From: CAVZAB01 sp963773155
Lineage (GTDB): Bacteria; Pseudomonadota; Alphaproteobacteria; Rhizobiales; Beijerinckiaceae
Reading direction: 5' to 3'
DNA length: 64,000 nt
Assembly (NCBI GenBank): GCA_963773155.1
Contig: CAVZAB010000010.1
Span: forward strand, 248,001 to 312,000
Notes under the pieces: model-generated
Seen by the model: only the letters and a program-made list of their open reading frames with translations
What the model was told of the DNA's origin: nothing
Databases searched by the model: none
Shown here: positions 38,537-47,815 of the stretch, piece by piece
How the letters are laid out: every line of letters begins with the position of its first letter
Position numbering within the stretch: the first letter of the stretch is position 1
Translations under genes and position numbers: made by a program

Positions 38537-39740
38537 TCAATGGTCGTCTGAAGTCACGGCTGTCTCAGCCATCTGCCCGTTGATTTTGGTCGGCGCTATG
38601 AAGCTTGCGAACTCTTCATCGGATATGCCGACGGGACAATTGGTCTCGGGTTAGACGCCACTGTCCGCACCCGTCTTGAATTCTCTGAAGGCTTCGACCC
38701 GTAACTTCTGGAATCTTTCGAACTCGATGGCGAAATTGCGGTAGGTCTTGGCATGGCGCGGCCGATGCCCTCGTGTGGCCGAGCGGCGGGCCCTCGGCAG
38801 AAATCGGGCGTTGGCGCCCCTGCCTGACCCCATGACTGCAGGATCAGCGATGTTCGGCGCAAATTCGGCGGCAACCGGATCGGGAACAACCTCAATCTCG
38901 ACTCCGATGGCGCCGACGGCTCAGAGCTGTTCGACGCTGGCATAGAACGGGAACGCGCTAGTCGCTGTCTTGCCGATCGCCTTGAACCCGCCCGTCCAGG
39001 TCGGCTTCGACGGGATTGGATGTTGTAATGGGCTGCGGCCGAAGCGGGTGTTGAAAGTGGCGGTTGTCCCCCGTCAAGATGGAAACGGAGTCACGTTTTG
39101 CACCGGGCCGCAAGCATCGCAATTGGGAAGATAGCCGTGCAGTGTTCTGCCGGAATCGACGTGTCAGTGGACGTAAGTGATGTCTGTTTCGTGGACGGGG
39201 CGGGTAAAATCTTCGGGAAGCGCGGGTGATGAGCGAACGAGCGGCCTCGGTGGACTTTTTCAGGCGGTTGGAAGTTAAGGTCCCCAAATTGGGTTCGAGG
39301 CCGGCCCATTGTCGCAATGGCTCCACGCCGGACTAACCGGTGCTGGTTTCACGACGGAGCTGCTGGGGACGCGGCATGTGATGGCGGCGCTTTCGGTAAT
39401 GATTGTAAAGACGGATCGCAAAGATGCTCGCGGGATCGCACAGCTGATGCGAATGGGCTGGATTCGCCCCGTTCATGCGCATGATGTGCGGGCTCGCCCG
39501 CCGCTTCGCCATTGGCGGGGTCCAAACAGGAGCGATAATCGCCAGAACGTCGATCGTGGCCGCAGAGGCAGCCGCCGCTTCATCCAATGTGTCGACGAAC
39601 AGCATCGACAAGTGACGTTTACCCTTGAGCGCCCTCAGATCGGCGACTGTCTTTCTGCCGCACCGCAACAGCTTAGCCGGCACCGCCGCTCCGTGCCGCG
39701 CCACGCCCGCGACAGGGTCCGCCGGCGAGCGGTAGCTCAT
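38537..39740 (-). pseudogene. PanB-like (ketopantoate hydroxymethyltransferase family) gene, disrupted
   Basis: The N-terminal part starts at ATG 39740 after a GGAGGTG site and reads KTVADLRALKGKRHLSMLFV with DEAAAASAATIDVLAIIAPV, then loses similarity near 39490. After an IS110 fragment on the opposite strand, the same gene resumes: IPSKPTWTGGFKAIGKTA (near 39010), VGAIGVEIEVVPDPVAAEFA, RHAKTYRNFAIEFERFQKLR and AFREFKTGADSGV. Then comes a TAA at 38651-38653 where family members have Tyr, followed in frame by PETNCPVGISDEEFASF to the stop at 38537. PanB forms ketopantoate from 2-oxoisovalerate in pantothenate synthesis. Insertion, loss of the middle and a nonsense codon show a genuine pseudogene. 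Confidence 0.6.
39135..39485 (+). mobile_element. IS110-family transposase N-terminal fragment inside the panB-like gene
   Basis: Frames on the plus strand encode SAGIDVSVDVSDVCFVDGAG (the first catalytic Asp region), FEAGPLSQWLHAGLTGAGF and VMIVKTDRKDARGIAQLMRM with GWIRPVHA. These belong to the N-terminal DEDD domain of IS110 transposases. A stop and frameshift interrupt it near 39229, and it ends near 39485. It differs from the IS110 relic at 21.4-22.5 kb. It lies between the two halves of the panB-like gene. Confidence 0.65.
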
Positions 39741-39851
39741 GCCACCTCCACAGCTGGGTAAATCGACGGTTTGCGGGGCGGCGGTTGAAGTGGATTGCTT
39801 TCGAGGAGGGCAGTGTGATTCGCTATGAACATCTGTTTCCGGGAAGAACAG

Positions 39852-40750
39852 ATGGTCAAATGCATCAAAGGCGAAATCCGACGGTTGAAAACGGCGTTGC
39901 TCCGGAAGATACCCGCTGTTCAGCGGCAACGCATTCAAATGGTCTTGCGGCGCGAGACTGGGATGACCCTGCCTGCGAATGCGCCGGCGATGGGCGTGTC
40001 ACTAAGACTGTGAACCGAGCACACGTGGCGTTTGACATGGGCGAGGTCAAGATGCTCAAACCCAAGCCGAGTGGCGGACGCCAACGCGAGGACATGACGG
40101 TGGCCGCGGAGAAAGCCTTTCTGGCGCGCTTTGCGCAGGCGGTCAACCGGTCTCCAAGATCTCAAAGGCGCCTATGAACGAGCCATCGGGCCCTCTACCA
40201 GCAACAGCACAGACTATAACCCTGGCGCTGGCTGATGCCCGCGTCCGTTTCATCCTGCGGATCAGGTTCGCGGATAAAGGGCGCTTCGGCTGGATGGACC
40301 GGCCACGACCGTGCTGAGCCCCGACCGGCGTCAAGCCCGAGGTCGCCTCCCAACTCATTCGCGAATACAACTATTTGTATGGCGCGGTCTCGCCGATGGA
40401 TGGGACTTGCGTTTAACTGGTGATGCCAACGTCCAATACGGCGTGCTTTCTGACATTACTCGACGTAATGTAACAAAAGTTCGCCAGCCAGGATTTCCTC
40501 CTCGTTCTCGACGGCACTTCCCAACCATCGTTGCGGCGTGCTCGCGGCTTTCTGACGATATCTATTCCTGCCAGCCTACTCGTCAAAACTCGATCCAAAG
40601 GAAAAACTCTGGGATGAAATTCGCGAACAGATATTCTAGAACCACGCTCTTAAATCCGTCGCCGCCGTTCGCGGCAAGCTCCAGCAGGCAATCCTCTGCA
40701 TCAACCGAAATCCGCAAATCGTCAAAACCATCACTTCTTTGGAAGTGGTG
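39852..40750 (+). mobile_element. IS630-family transposase relic
   Basis: The N-terminal helix-turn-helix part (AVQRQRIQMVLRRETGMTLP, then VNRAHVAFDMGEVKMLKPKP) is followed by LKGAYERAIG. The catalytic part reads IREYNYLYGAVSPMDGTCV, then ASQDFLLVLDGTSQPSLR, and ends with NHALKSVAAVRGKLQQAI plus IVKTITS. The pieces lie in different frames with several in-frame stops and indels, so the element is long dead. It fills the space between the panB-like pseudogene and the hydratase, and its end abuts the hydratase stop. Confidence 0.7.
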
Positions 40751-41539
40751 TCACGTGTGAAAATTGACGCTGACGCGGCCAAAATTGCCGAAATCTCCTA
40801 TGATTTCATCGCCCGGCGCGACGGCGATCGGGGTCAAACACGTGCCGGTTGTGACGATTTCGCCGGCTCTCGTGCCACGGCCCAACGCAGATAGTTCATT
40901 GACCAGCCAAGTCAGGGCCAGGCGCGGATCACCAAGCACGTTGGCGCCGAGGCCAACTCGCTCGAAGCGGCCGGCATTGCGGCCGACAGGCTGCATGGCC
41001 GAAAGATCATGGCTGCGCCAGTCGCCGGCAACGGCTGGTCCGAGAACGAAGAGATCGGCACAAGCATTGTCCGCGATTAGTTGCGGGGCGCCCACCGCAG
41101 TGAAATCGACGAACCGCGAATCCGAAATCTCGATCGCCGGATGTAGACTTTCGACGGCGGCGACAACCTCGTCCACTCCGTAGATCTCGTTTCGTGCCGG
41201 TAGATCCAAAGCAAATCGAAAGGCAAATTCAATCTCGGCGACGCGCATCAGATTATTGCCGAGCTGCACGAGGCCGCCGTCAGCGACAATTCTCTCGGCG
41301 AGCAGCCGGCCAGCCAGCGGCCCATCAACATTGATGTGAGCCTGCCCAGCGGCGCTGGTTGCAGCGATTTTCCAGCCATACAAGGGTGCAGCACTCATTC
41401 GCTCCAGGCCGGCCTGGATTGCATAGCCCTCCCCCCTGGTCTGGGGCAGTAACTCCGGGGGCATGCCGGCAAGTCGGGTCTGGTTCATCCAGTGCCAATA
41501 TAAGAGATTGCCAGCAGCCGCGATGGCACTCAATTCCAC
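40751..41539 (-). CDS. 2-keto-4-pentenoate hydratase / fumarylacetoacetase-family protein
   Basis: The GTG at 41539 is chosen because GGAGGGAG lies seven bases upstream; the frame is open to 41617 without a site. The 262-residue protein has the MhpD/FAH-C fold: YGWKIAATSAAGQAHINVDG at the active-site entrance, VAEIEFAFRFALDLPAR with metal-binding Glu residues, and LHPAIEISDSRFVDF. Its C-terminus contains TGTCLTPIAVAPGDEIIGDFG. Such enzymes hydrate 2-hydroxypenta-2,4-dienoates or decarboxylate oxalocrotonate in meta-cleavage pathways. It lies 90 bases after the arylsulfatase stop on the same strand, a possible two-gene unit. The true substrate is unknown. Confidence 0.85.
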   Translation of the reverse strand: MELSAIAAAGNLLYWHWMNQTRLAGMPPELLPQTRGEGYAIQAGLERMSAAPLYGWKIAATSAAGQAHINVDGPLAGRLLAERIVADGGLVQLGNNLMRVAEIEFAFRFALDLPARNEIYGVDEVVAAVESLHPAIEISDSRFVDFTAVGAPQLIADNACADLFVLGPAVAGDWRSHDLSAMQPVGRNAGRFERVGLGANVLGDPRLALTWLVNELSALGRGTRAGEIVTTGTCLTPIAVAPGDEIIGDFGNFGRVSVNFHT

Positions 41540-41628
41540 GACTATGCTCCCTCCGTCGCGCCTTAAAATCCAACTCGGTTGGAAGGCACCGCCACTTGGC
41601 GGCGCCGGCGCCCCCAACGCCAGAGCGA

Positions 41629-43221
41629 TCAGTCGCCGCTCGGTTGCTGCAACTTCTGCAACGCCTCGTCAATGGAGAAGCTCGCGGCCTTCTGGCGGGG
41701 CGGATAATCCCTGAATGTAGCCAGGAATCGGCCGACATAGGCCTGCGCGGGCACCAGCATGAATGCATGGTCGAGCAACCAATCATAATAGGTGTTTGAG
41801 GTAAGATTGGCCCGTTCATAAGGATCGAGCCGCAAATTGTAAATCAAAGGTATCCGCAGGCGGGTAAAAGGCTCAGCCCAAACCTGCAGCGTTCCTTGCG
41901 CTCTCTGTTCTGCGAAAACAAACTTCCAATTGTCGTAGCGCAGCCCAGTTAGATCGCCATCGTCGGAGAAATAGAAAAACTCTCTGCGCGGGCTCGCAAG
42001 GTCTGTCCCGGTTAAATAAGGCAACAGGTTATAGCCGTCGAGATGCACCTTGTAGTTCATCTTGCCGGCCTGGTACCCGGTCAAGAGCTTTTCCTTAATG
42101 TCGGGAACGCCGGCTGCGGCCAACAAGGTCGGCACCCAGTCGAGATGCGACACGATACCATTGGCAACACTGCCTGGCTTTATCCGGCCTGGCCAGCGGA
42201 CCATCGCCGGCACCCGATAGGCGCCTTCCCAGTTCGAATTCTTCTCGTTGCGGAATGGTGTCATGGCCGCATCCGGCCATGAATTCATGTGCGGACCATT
42301 GTCGGTCGAGTACATGACGATCGTATTGTCCTCGATGCCGAGTTCCTTGATTTTGGCGAGCACGGTGCCAACATTCTTATCGTGGTCGATCATCGAATCG
42401 GCGTAGGGACCCATCCAGCGTCCGGCCTGGCCGAGACTTTCAGGCTTGGTATGCGTCCGAAAATGCATATGGGTGAAATTCACCCAGAGGAAGACCGGCT
42501 TGTTGGCCTTGACCTGTTTGTCGAGAAAGACGGCCGAGCGTTCGGCAATATCGTCGTCGATCGTCTCCATTCGCTTCTTAGTCAGCGGTCCAGTGTCTTC
42601 GATGGTTTGGGTGCCGTCCGGATTGGCCAAGCTGTGCAAGACGCCGCGCGGTCCGAAGTTCTTGCGGAAATTCGGGAATTCTGGATCGTCGATTTTCGGA
42701 TAGTCGGGGAGCTCCGGTTCCTCTTCGGCGTTGAGATGGTAGAGATTCCCATAGAACTCGTCGAAGCCGTGCGCCGTCGGCAGCATCTCGTCCTTATCGC
42801 CGAGATGGTTCTTGCCGAATTGCCCGGTCGCATAGCCCTGCACTTTCAAGAGTTCGGCGAGAGTCGGATCTTCCTTCTTGATCCCGAGCTCGGCGCCCGG
42901 CAATCCGACCTTGCTCAGCCCTGTGCGAAATACGGATTGGCCGGTAATGAAGGCCGAGCGCCCGGCCGTGCAGCTCTGTTCCCCGTAATAGTCGGTAAAG
43001 ACGATCCCCTGCTGGGCGATCGAATCGATGTTGGGCGTGCGATAGCCCATCAGGCCGTTGGTATAGGTGCTAAGATTTGACTGGCCGATGTCGTCGCCCC
43101 AGATGATGACGATATTGGGCCGTTTTGCCGCTTCCGCGAGGGCCGGCGCTAAGCCGACCCCAAGCGGAACAAATAGACCGGTCAACCCGAGCAAAATCGC
43201 CCGGACCTTTCCCTTACCCAT
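41629..43221 (-). CDS. Arylsulfatase, exported
   Basis: This 530-residue full-length sulfatase has a signal peptide (residues 1-30, hydrophobic ILLGLTGLFVPLGVGLAPAL then Ala-Glu-Ala). The metal-binding start is NIVIIWGDDIG, and the formylglycine site is SCTAGRS with Cys84, a C-x-A-x-R variant of the usual C-x-P-x-R. GYATGQFGKNHLGD, the His pair NFTHMHFRTH and the metal-binding MYSTDNGPH follow. It should hydrolyse sulfate esters in the periplasm after activation by a formylglycine-generating enzyme, which is not in this window. It is divergent from the AcoX-like gene across 277 bases. It is unrelated in architecture to the partial sulfatase at the window start. Confidence 0.92.
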   Translation of the reverse strand: MGKGKVRAILLGLTGLFVPLGVGLAPALAEAAKRPNIVIIWGDDIGQSNLSTYTNGLMGYRTPNIDSIAQQGIVFTDYYGEQSCTAGRSAFITGQSVFRTGLSKVGLPGAELGIKKEDPTLAELLKVQGYATGQFGKNHLGDKDEMLPTAHGFDEFYGNLYHLNAEEEPELPDYPKIDDPEFPNFRKNFGPRGVLHSLANPDGTQTIEDTGPLTKKRMETIDDDIAERSAVFLDKQVKANKPVFLWVNFTHMHFRTHTKPESLGQAGRWMGPYADSMIDHDKNVGTVLAKIKELGIEDNTIVMYSTDNGPHMNSWPDAAMTPFRNEKNSNWEGAYRVPAMVRWPGRIKPGSVANGIVSHLDWVPTLLAAAGVPDIKEKLLTGYQAGKMNYKVHLDGYNLLPYLTGTDLASPRREFFYFSDDGDLTGLRYDNWKFVFAEQRAQGTLQVWAEPFTRLRIPLIYNLRLDPYERANLTSNTYYDWLLDHAFMLVPAQAYVGRFLATFRDYPPRQKAASFSIDEALQKLQQPSGD

Positions 43222-43498
43222 GGTGCGCTCTCCCTTTCAGCGAATGGCCAGTGTCAATTGGGGCACAGCAACCGTTCCTTGTCAAAATTGTGAGTGGAAT
43301 CCATCCGTTACGGCGCCGAAGGCGGGGCGACTTGCAGGGGTGGCCCAGACCCGCCGGCCGGGCCAGGTTGGTCACGGGATTGACAGCCTCTTGGATACTT
43401 TCCACATTTCTTGCAGTCCTGGTGCCGGACGTCGGGCTGCGTCTTTGCCACAGCGGCAATGAGGGTGGCCTGAGCCGTCCAAACGCGAGGTAACCGGG

Positions 43499-44617
43499 AT
43501 GGCTCGCTATCGGATAGGCCTGATTGTCAACCCGATTGCCGGCATGGGCGGTGCGGTCGGCCTGAAAGGTACGGACGGCGCCTTGGCTCTTGCCGAGGCG
43601 AGACGGCGCGGCGCGAAAGCGCAGGCGCCGATGCGGGCGCGCCAGGCCCTTGCTGAGCTGGTTGGGTTGCGCGAACGCGTCGAGATTTTCACTGGGCCGG
43701 CAGAACTGGGTGCCGACGTCGCTACCGCCGGGGGTTTTGCGTTCGAGGCTCTAGGTCAGGCGCCAAAGCGTTTGACGGGCGAGGCGACTCGCGGGCTGGC
43801 GCGCCGGCTGGTCGAACGCCAAGTCGACTTGATCCTATTTGCCGGCGGCGATGGAACCGCCCGGGACATATTGGCATCGGTCGGACAGACGGTTCCGGTC
43901 CTCGGCATTCCGAGCGGGGTCAAAATGCATTCGGGTGTTTTCGCGACCGGCCCGGCAACCGCCGGCCGACTCGCGGCGCTGCTGACCGCAGGTGGGCGCT
44001 GCCCGCTCGTCGAGGCCGAGATCATGGATATTGACGAGGACGCTTTGCGCGCCGGCGGCCTCACCGCCAGGCTCCATGGCTATGCCCTGGTGCCGGTCGA
44101 GCGGCACTCGGTTCAAAGCCCGAAAGCCGGCGTCTTTCCCTCCGATGACAACGCGGTCGAAGGCGCCGCGCGGGCGATTGCCGGCGAAATGTTGGACAAC
44201 GTCACCTATGTCATCGGTCCCGGCCGTAGCGCCAAACGCGTGCTCGCCGCCCTGGGCCATGCGGGTCATTTGCTCGGCGTCGATTTGGTCCGCGACGGCG
44301 TTTTGATCGGTCGCGACCTTGCTGAAAGTCAGCTGAAGGCGAGGCTCGGCAAGGGTCCGGTTGCCCTGATCGTTGGGGTGACCGGCGGCCAGGGCTATCT
44401 TTTTGGCCGTGGCAATCAGCCGATATCACCCCGCATTATCAGGCGGGCCCTCCCCGCATTGATCGCCATTGCCGGGCCACAGAAGCTTGCCGCGCTGCCG
44501 CAAGCGCGCCTTCTCGTCGACACCGGCGATCCGGCGCTTGATTGTGCGCTCAGCGGCTACCGGCGCGTTCGCTGCGGGCGAAACGAATGGATGATGATCC
44601 GGGTTGAAGCTGGCTGA
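43499..44617 (+). CDS. AcoX / ATP-NAD-kinase-like protein
   Basis: This 372-residue protein has the NAD-kinase/diacylglycerol-kinase fold. IGLIVNPIAGMGGAVGLKGT is the nucleotide-binding start, and LILFAGGDGTARDI (residues 112-125) is the GGDGT signature. PVLGIPSGVKMHSGVFATGP is the conserved NxP-type loop, with Ser in place of Asn. This is the AcoX-type subfamily found near acetoin and other dehydrogenase operons; no activity is proven for most members. It is 90 bases upstream of the GcvPA-like gene on the same strand, with no terminator seen between, so a link to the decarboxylase pair is likely. It may phosphorylate a nucleotide or a pathway intermediate. Confidence 0.85.
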   Translation: MARYRIGLIVNPIAGMGGAVGLKGTDGALALAEARRRGAKAQAPMRARQALAELVGLRERVEIFTGPAELGADVATAGGFAFEALGQAPKRLTGEATRGLARRLVERQVDLILFAGGDGTARDILASVGQTVPVLGIPSGVKMHSGVFATGPATAGRLAALLTAGGRCPLVEAEIMDIDEDALRAGGLTARLHGYALVPVERHSVQSPKAGVFPSDDNAVEGAARAIAGEMLDNVTYVIGPGRSAKRVLAALGHAGHLLGVDLVRDGVLIGRDLAESQLKARLGKGPVALIVGVTGGQGYLFGRGNQPISPRIIRRALPALIAIAGPQKLAALPQARLLVDTGDPALDCALSGYRRVRCGRNEWMMIRVEAG

Positions 44618-44706
44618 CAATCGGCGGGCGGGCGGCCTGTTTTGGCCCTTGTCCGACCCTGGGAATATGCGTTTAATGCCGGAACCTCCAACCCTAGGAA
44701 GGCCTC

Positions 44707-46119
44707 GTGCGACGCACTGAACGTTCCGCACATCCTTGGATGGCGAATTCTCTCGACGAAATCAAGGCGGCAATGCTGACCTCGGTCGGTGCGTCAAGCA
44801 TCAGCGAGCTATTCGAACAGATCCCCGCCGAGCATCGTTTGAAGCGGCCCTTGAAACTGCCGCCGGCGCTGAGCTCCGAGGTTGAACTCAGACGCCACTT
44901 GAACGCGTTGCTCGACCGCAACGTCGATTGCGAAGCCAACCTGAATTTCCTGGGTGCCGGCTGCTGGCAGCATCATGTGCCGGCCGTGGTCGACGAGATC
45001 GTTGGCCGGACCGAGTTTCTGACCCCAGTATGGGGCTCGCCGCAATCCGATCACGGCCGAAACCAGGCCTGGTTCGAATATGCGAGCCAGCTCGGCGAAC
45101 TCGTTGGCTTCGATGTCGTCAGCCTCCCAGTCTATTCCTGGGGCTGCGCGGTCGGTCACGCCATCCGCATGGCGGCACGCATTTCCGGACGCCACCAGGT
45201 CCTGGTGCCGCAATGGATGGACCCCGAGCGCCTATCGGTCGTCGGCAATTATTGTGAGCCGAACGAGATGGAGCGGCATATCGATGTCTGTCTCGTCGAG
45301 CACGACCCGAAAACGGGCAGGCTCGACCTTGCCGATCTCGCCCGGAAACTGTCGGCCCGCACGGCCGCGGTCTATTTCGAAACGCCATCCTATCTCGGCC
45401 TGATCGAGGCCGACGGTGGGCGGATCGTCGAACTGGCCCACGAAGTTGGCGCCGAAGTGATTGTCGGTGCTGATCCGATCTCACTCGGCATCCTCAAGCC
45501 GCCGGCCGATTACGGGGCCGATATTGCCGTCGGACCGACCCAGCCCCTCGGCGTGCACATGAATTGCGGCGGTGGGGTCGGCGGCTATATGGCGTCCCGC
45601 GACGAGGAAAAGTACGTTCGTGAATATAATGGTTTCATGATCTCGATTACCGAGACGGAGCGGGCCGGTCAATATGGTTTTGGCCTCGCCAGCGCGCACC
45701 AGACATCCTATGGCATGCGTGAGAAGGGCAAGGATTGGACCGGCAATTCCGTGTATCTCTGGGCGATCGCCAATGCCGTCTACATGACCATGCTCGGGCC
45801 CTCCGGCTTTCGCGAAATCGGCGAACTGATCATCGCGCGGACCCATTATGCGGCACGCCGTCTTGGCCGCATCAAGGGCGTCCGGATTCCTTTCGCCAGC
45901 GGGCTGTTCAAGGAATTCGTCGTCAATTTCGACAAGACAGGAAAGAGCGTGAAGCAAATCAATAAGGGCCTGTTGAAGCGCGGCATCTACGGCGGCAAAG
46001 ATCTGTCGCACGAATTTCCTGAATTGGGCGAAAGCGCGCTTTATTGTGTGACCGAGGTGCATAGCGAAGCCGATATCGAACGGCTGGTCGCAGCGCTGGA
46101 GGAGGTCGTCAAAGGATGA
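44707..46119 (+). CDS. GcvPA-like PLP enzyme subunit (glycine decarboxylase P-protein subunit 1 family)
   Basis: This 470-residue protein starts at GTG 44707 after AGGAAGG. Family landmarks are IKAAMLTSVGASSISELFEQ, NLNFLGAGCWQHHVPAVVDE, VGADPISLGILKPPADYGAD and AVGPTQPLGVHMNCGGGVGG. In canonical GcvPA the substrate region reads YTPYQPEISQG; here it is LTPVWGSPQSDHGRNQ, so the active-site environment is changed. It forms a heterotetramer with GcvPB in the normal glycine cleavage system, where the PLP Lys is on GcvPB. Its stop overlaps the next start by four bases. No gcvT, gcvH or lipoylation gene is present in the window. I infer decarboxylation or a related PLP reaction on a different amino acid. 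Confidence 0.85.
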   Translation: MRRTERSAHPWMANSLDEIKAAMLTSVGASSISELFEQIPAEHRLKRPLKLPPALSSEVELRRHLNALLDRNVDCEANLNFLGAGCWQHHVPAVVDEIVGRTEFLTPVWGSPQSDHGRNQAWFEYASQLGELVGFDVVSLPVYSWGCAVGHAIRMAARISGRHQVLVPQWMDPERLSVVGNYCEPNEMERHIDVCLVEHDPKTGRLDLADLARKLSARTAAVYFETPSYLGLIEADGGRIVELAHEVGAEVIVGADPISLGILKPPADYGADIAVGPTQPLGVHMNCGGGVGGYMASRDEEKYVREYNGFMISITETERAGQYGFGLASAHQTSYGMREKGKDWTGNSVYLWAIANAVYMTMLGPSGFREIGELIIARTHYAARRLGRIKGVRIPFASGLFKEFVVNFDKTGKSVKQINKGLLKRGIYGGKDLSHEFPELGESALYCVTEVHSEADIERLVAALEEVVKG

Positions 46120-47663
46120 GCCCTCGGCAAGCCAAACCCCGCCAGTACCACGCGGCGGTCTGGGACGAGCCTATCGTCATGGAGCTTGGCCATCCCGGCC
46201 GGCGGGCCCAGATTTTTCCCGCCCCCGGCAGGGCGGTAGAAAAGGCGGTGGGCCAGCCCGCGGATCTCGTCCCGCCGTCGATGCGACGCGGCAAAAATCC
46301 GGCATTGCCGGAACTCTCCGAGCCCGAAGTGCAAAGACACTATTTGCACTTGTCGCAGGAAACGCTCGGCATGATGGGGATCAGCCTGTTTGGCACTTGC
46401 ACCATGAAATATAATGCTCGGGTCAGCGAGGAAGCGGCTAGGAGGCTCAGGGCGCTGCACCCTTTACAACCGCCGGAGACGCTGCAGGGCGTGCTCGCCA
46501 TGGTCTATGCATTCGACGAAATCCTTCGCGAATTGTCCGGTATGGACCAATTCATCTTCCAGGCCGGCGGCGGCGCCGATGCCGCCTATACCCATTGCGT
46601 GCTCACGCGAGCCTATCACAAGGCGCGCGGCGAATTGGCCCAACGCAACGAAATCATCACCTCCCTGCAGGCCCACCCCTGCAATGCCGCGACCGCCGCG
46701 GCAGCTGGTTTCAAAGTGGTGACATTGGCCCTTGAAGAAAACGGCTACCCCTCAAGTGACGCGCTGAAGGAAGCGGTGAGCGAGCGGACCGCGGCCTTGC
46801 TGATCAACAATCCCGACGACATGGGCATCTACAACCCGCATATCAAGGATTGGGTGGCGATCGTTCATGCGGCCGGCGGTCTGTGTTTCTACGATCACGC
46901 CAATTTCAACGGGGTAATGGGCAAGATCCGCGCCCGTGAACTCGGCTTCGACGCCTGCATGTATATGCTGCACAAGACGTTCGGCGCGCCGAAAGGCGGC
47001 GGCGGCCCGGCCGTTGGCGCCTATGGCGTCAGCGCCAAGCTCGCGCCGTTCCTGCCGACACCGGTCGTCGCCCGCGGCAAGCGCGGCTATTTTCTCGATG
47101 AGGACCGGCCAAAGAGCGCCGGCAAGATCCGCGAATTCTGGGGCAATATTCCACAGGTCCTCAAGGCCTATGGCTGGGCCAGGGCGATGGGCGGCGAGGG
47201 CATCGACGAGGCATCCGACCTTTCGGTGCTTGCCAACAATTACATGGACAGGCAGCTGGCCGCCATCCGCGGGCTAAGCCGCTCGCACCCGCATCTCACG
47301 GGTTTCCGGATGGAAATGACTCGCTGGAGCCTCGGCCAGTTGAAGGAAGAGACCGGAGTCGGCACCATCGACGTCGCCAACCGGATGGCCGATTACGGCA
47401 TCGATCCGTATTGGCTGAGCCACGAACCCTGGATCGTCGCCGAACCCTTCACGCCCGAGGCTGGCGAGATGTATTCGAAGGAAGACATCGACACCTGGAT
47501 CGACGTCATCGCGCGCATTGCGCTAGAAGCCTATGGCGATCCCGCTAAGGTCAAGTCGGCGCCGCATGCTCAGGCTATTCGAAAAATCCGCGGCGAGCCG
47601 CTCGAAGACCCGGCCCGCTGGGCGATGACCTGGCGCGCCTACAAAAGGAAGCGCGGTCGATAG
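46116..47663 (+). CDS. GcvPB-like PLP enzyme subunit
   Basis: This 515-residue protein is coupled to the GcvPA-like gene by an ATGA overlap. It includes GMMGISLFGTCTMKYNARVS, LSGMDQFIFQAGGGADAAYT and the PLP-binding loop MYMLHKTFGAPKGGGGPAVG with the Schiff-base Lys near residue 287. CFYDHANFNGVMGKIRAREL carries the PLP-contacting Asp/His. Length is normal for GcvPB. Differences from the housekeeping protein include DHANFNG in place of DGANLNA and an extended C-terminus (KIRGEPLEDPARWAMTWRAY). The missing T- and H-protein genes could be elsewhere in the genome, but the position beside an AcoX-like gene and an amino-acid importer argues for a specialised catabolic use. Confidence 0.85.
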   Translation: MSPRQAKPRQYHAAVWDEPIVMELGHPGRRAQIFPAPGRAVEKAVGQPADLVPPSMRRGKNPALPELSEPEVQRHYLHLSQETLGMMGISLFGTCTMKYNARVSEEAARRLRALHPLQPPETLQGVLAMVYAFDEILRELSGMDQFIFQAGGGADAAYTHCVLTRAYHKARGELAQRNEIITSLQAHPCNAATAAAAGFKVVTLALEENGYPSSDALKEAVSERTAALLINNPDDMGIYNPHIKDWVAIVHAAGGLCFYDHANFNGVMGKIRARELGFDACMYMLHKTFGAPKGGGGPAVGAYGVSAKLAPFLPTPVVARGKRGYFLDEDRPKSAGKIREFWGNIPQVLKAYGWARAMGGEGIDEASDLSVLANNYMDRQLAAIRGLSRSHPHLTGFRMEMTRWSLGQLKEETGVGTIDVANRMADYGIDPYWLSHEPWIVAEPFTPEAGEMYSKEDIDTWIDVIARIALEAYGDPAKVKSAPHAQAIRKIRGEPLEDPARWAMTWRAYKRKRGR

Positions 47664-47674
47664 CCGTGAACTTT

Positions 47675-47693
47675 GCATACACATTGTGTGCGC
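47675..47693. promoter_or_regulatory. Imperfect palindrome upstream of the importer
   Basis: GCATACACA at 47675-47683 and TGTGTGCGC at 47685-47693 pair around a central T with seven of nine positions complementary. It lies 12 bases after the gcvPB-like stop and about 120 bases before the substrate-binding protein start, where an operator for the transport genes would be expected. The bound protein is unknown. Confidence 0.35.
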
Positions 47694-47815
47694 TTGACGC
47701 AAAGCCGGCACTTGCGGCACTCTAGCCGGGCGCGGCAAGGCGTTCGAGCAGGCCATGCTTATCAGTCGCTTTTACGCCGATCCCGGACAATCGAGTCAAA
47801 TGAGGGGAGGATGAC

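Noticed and set aside
42289..43080. Plus-strand frame of 263 codons
   Set aside because: Antisense of the intact arylsulfatase.
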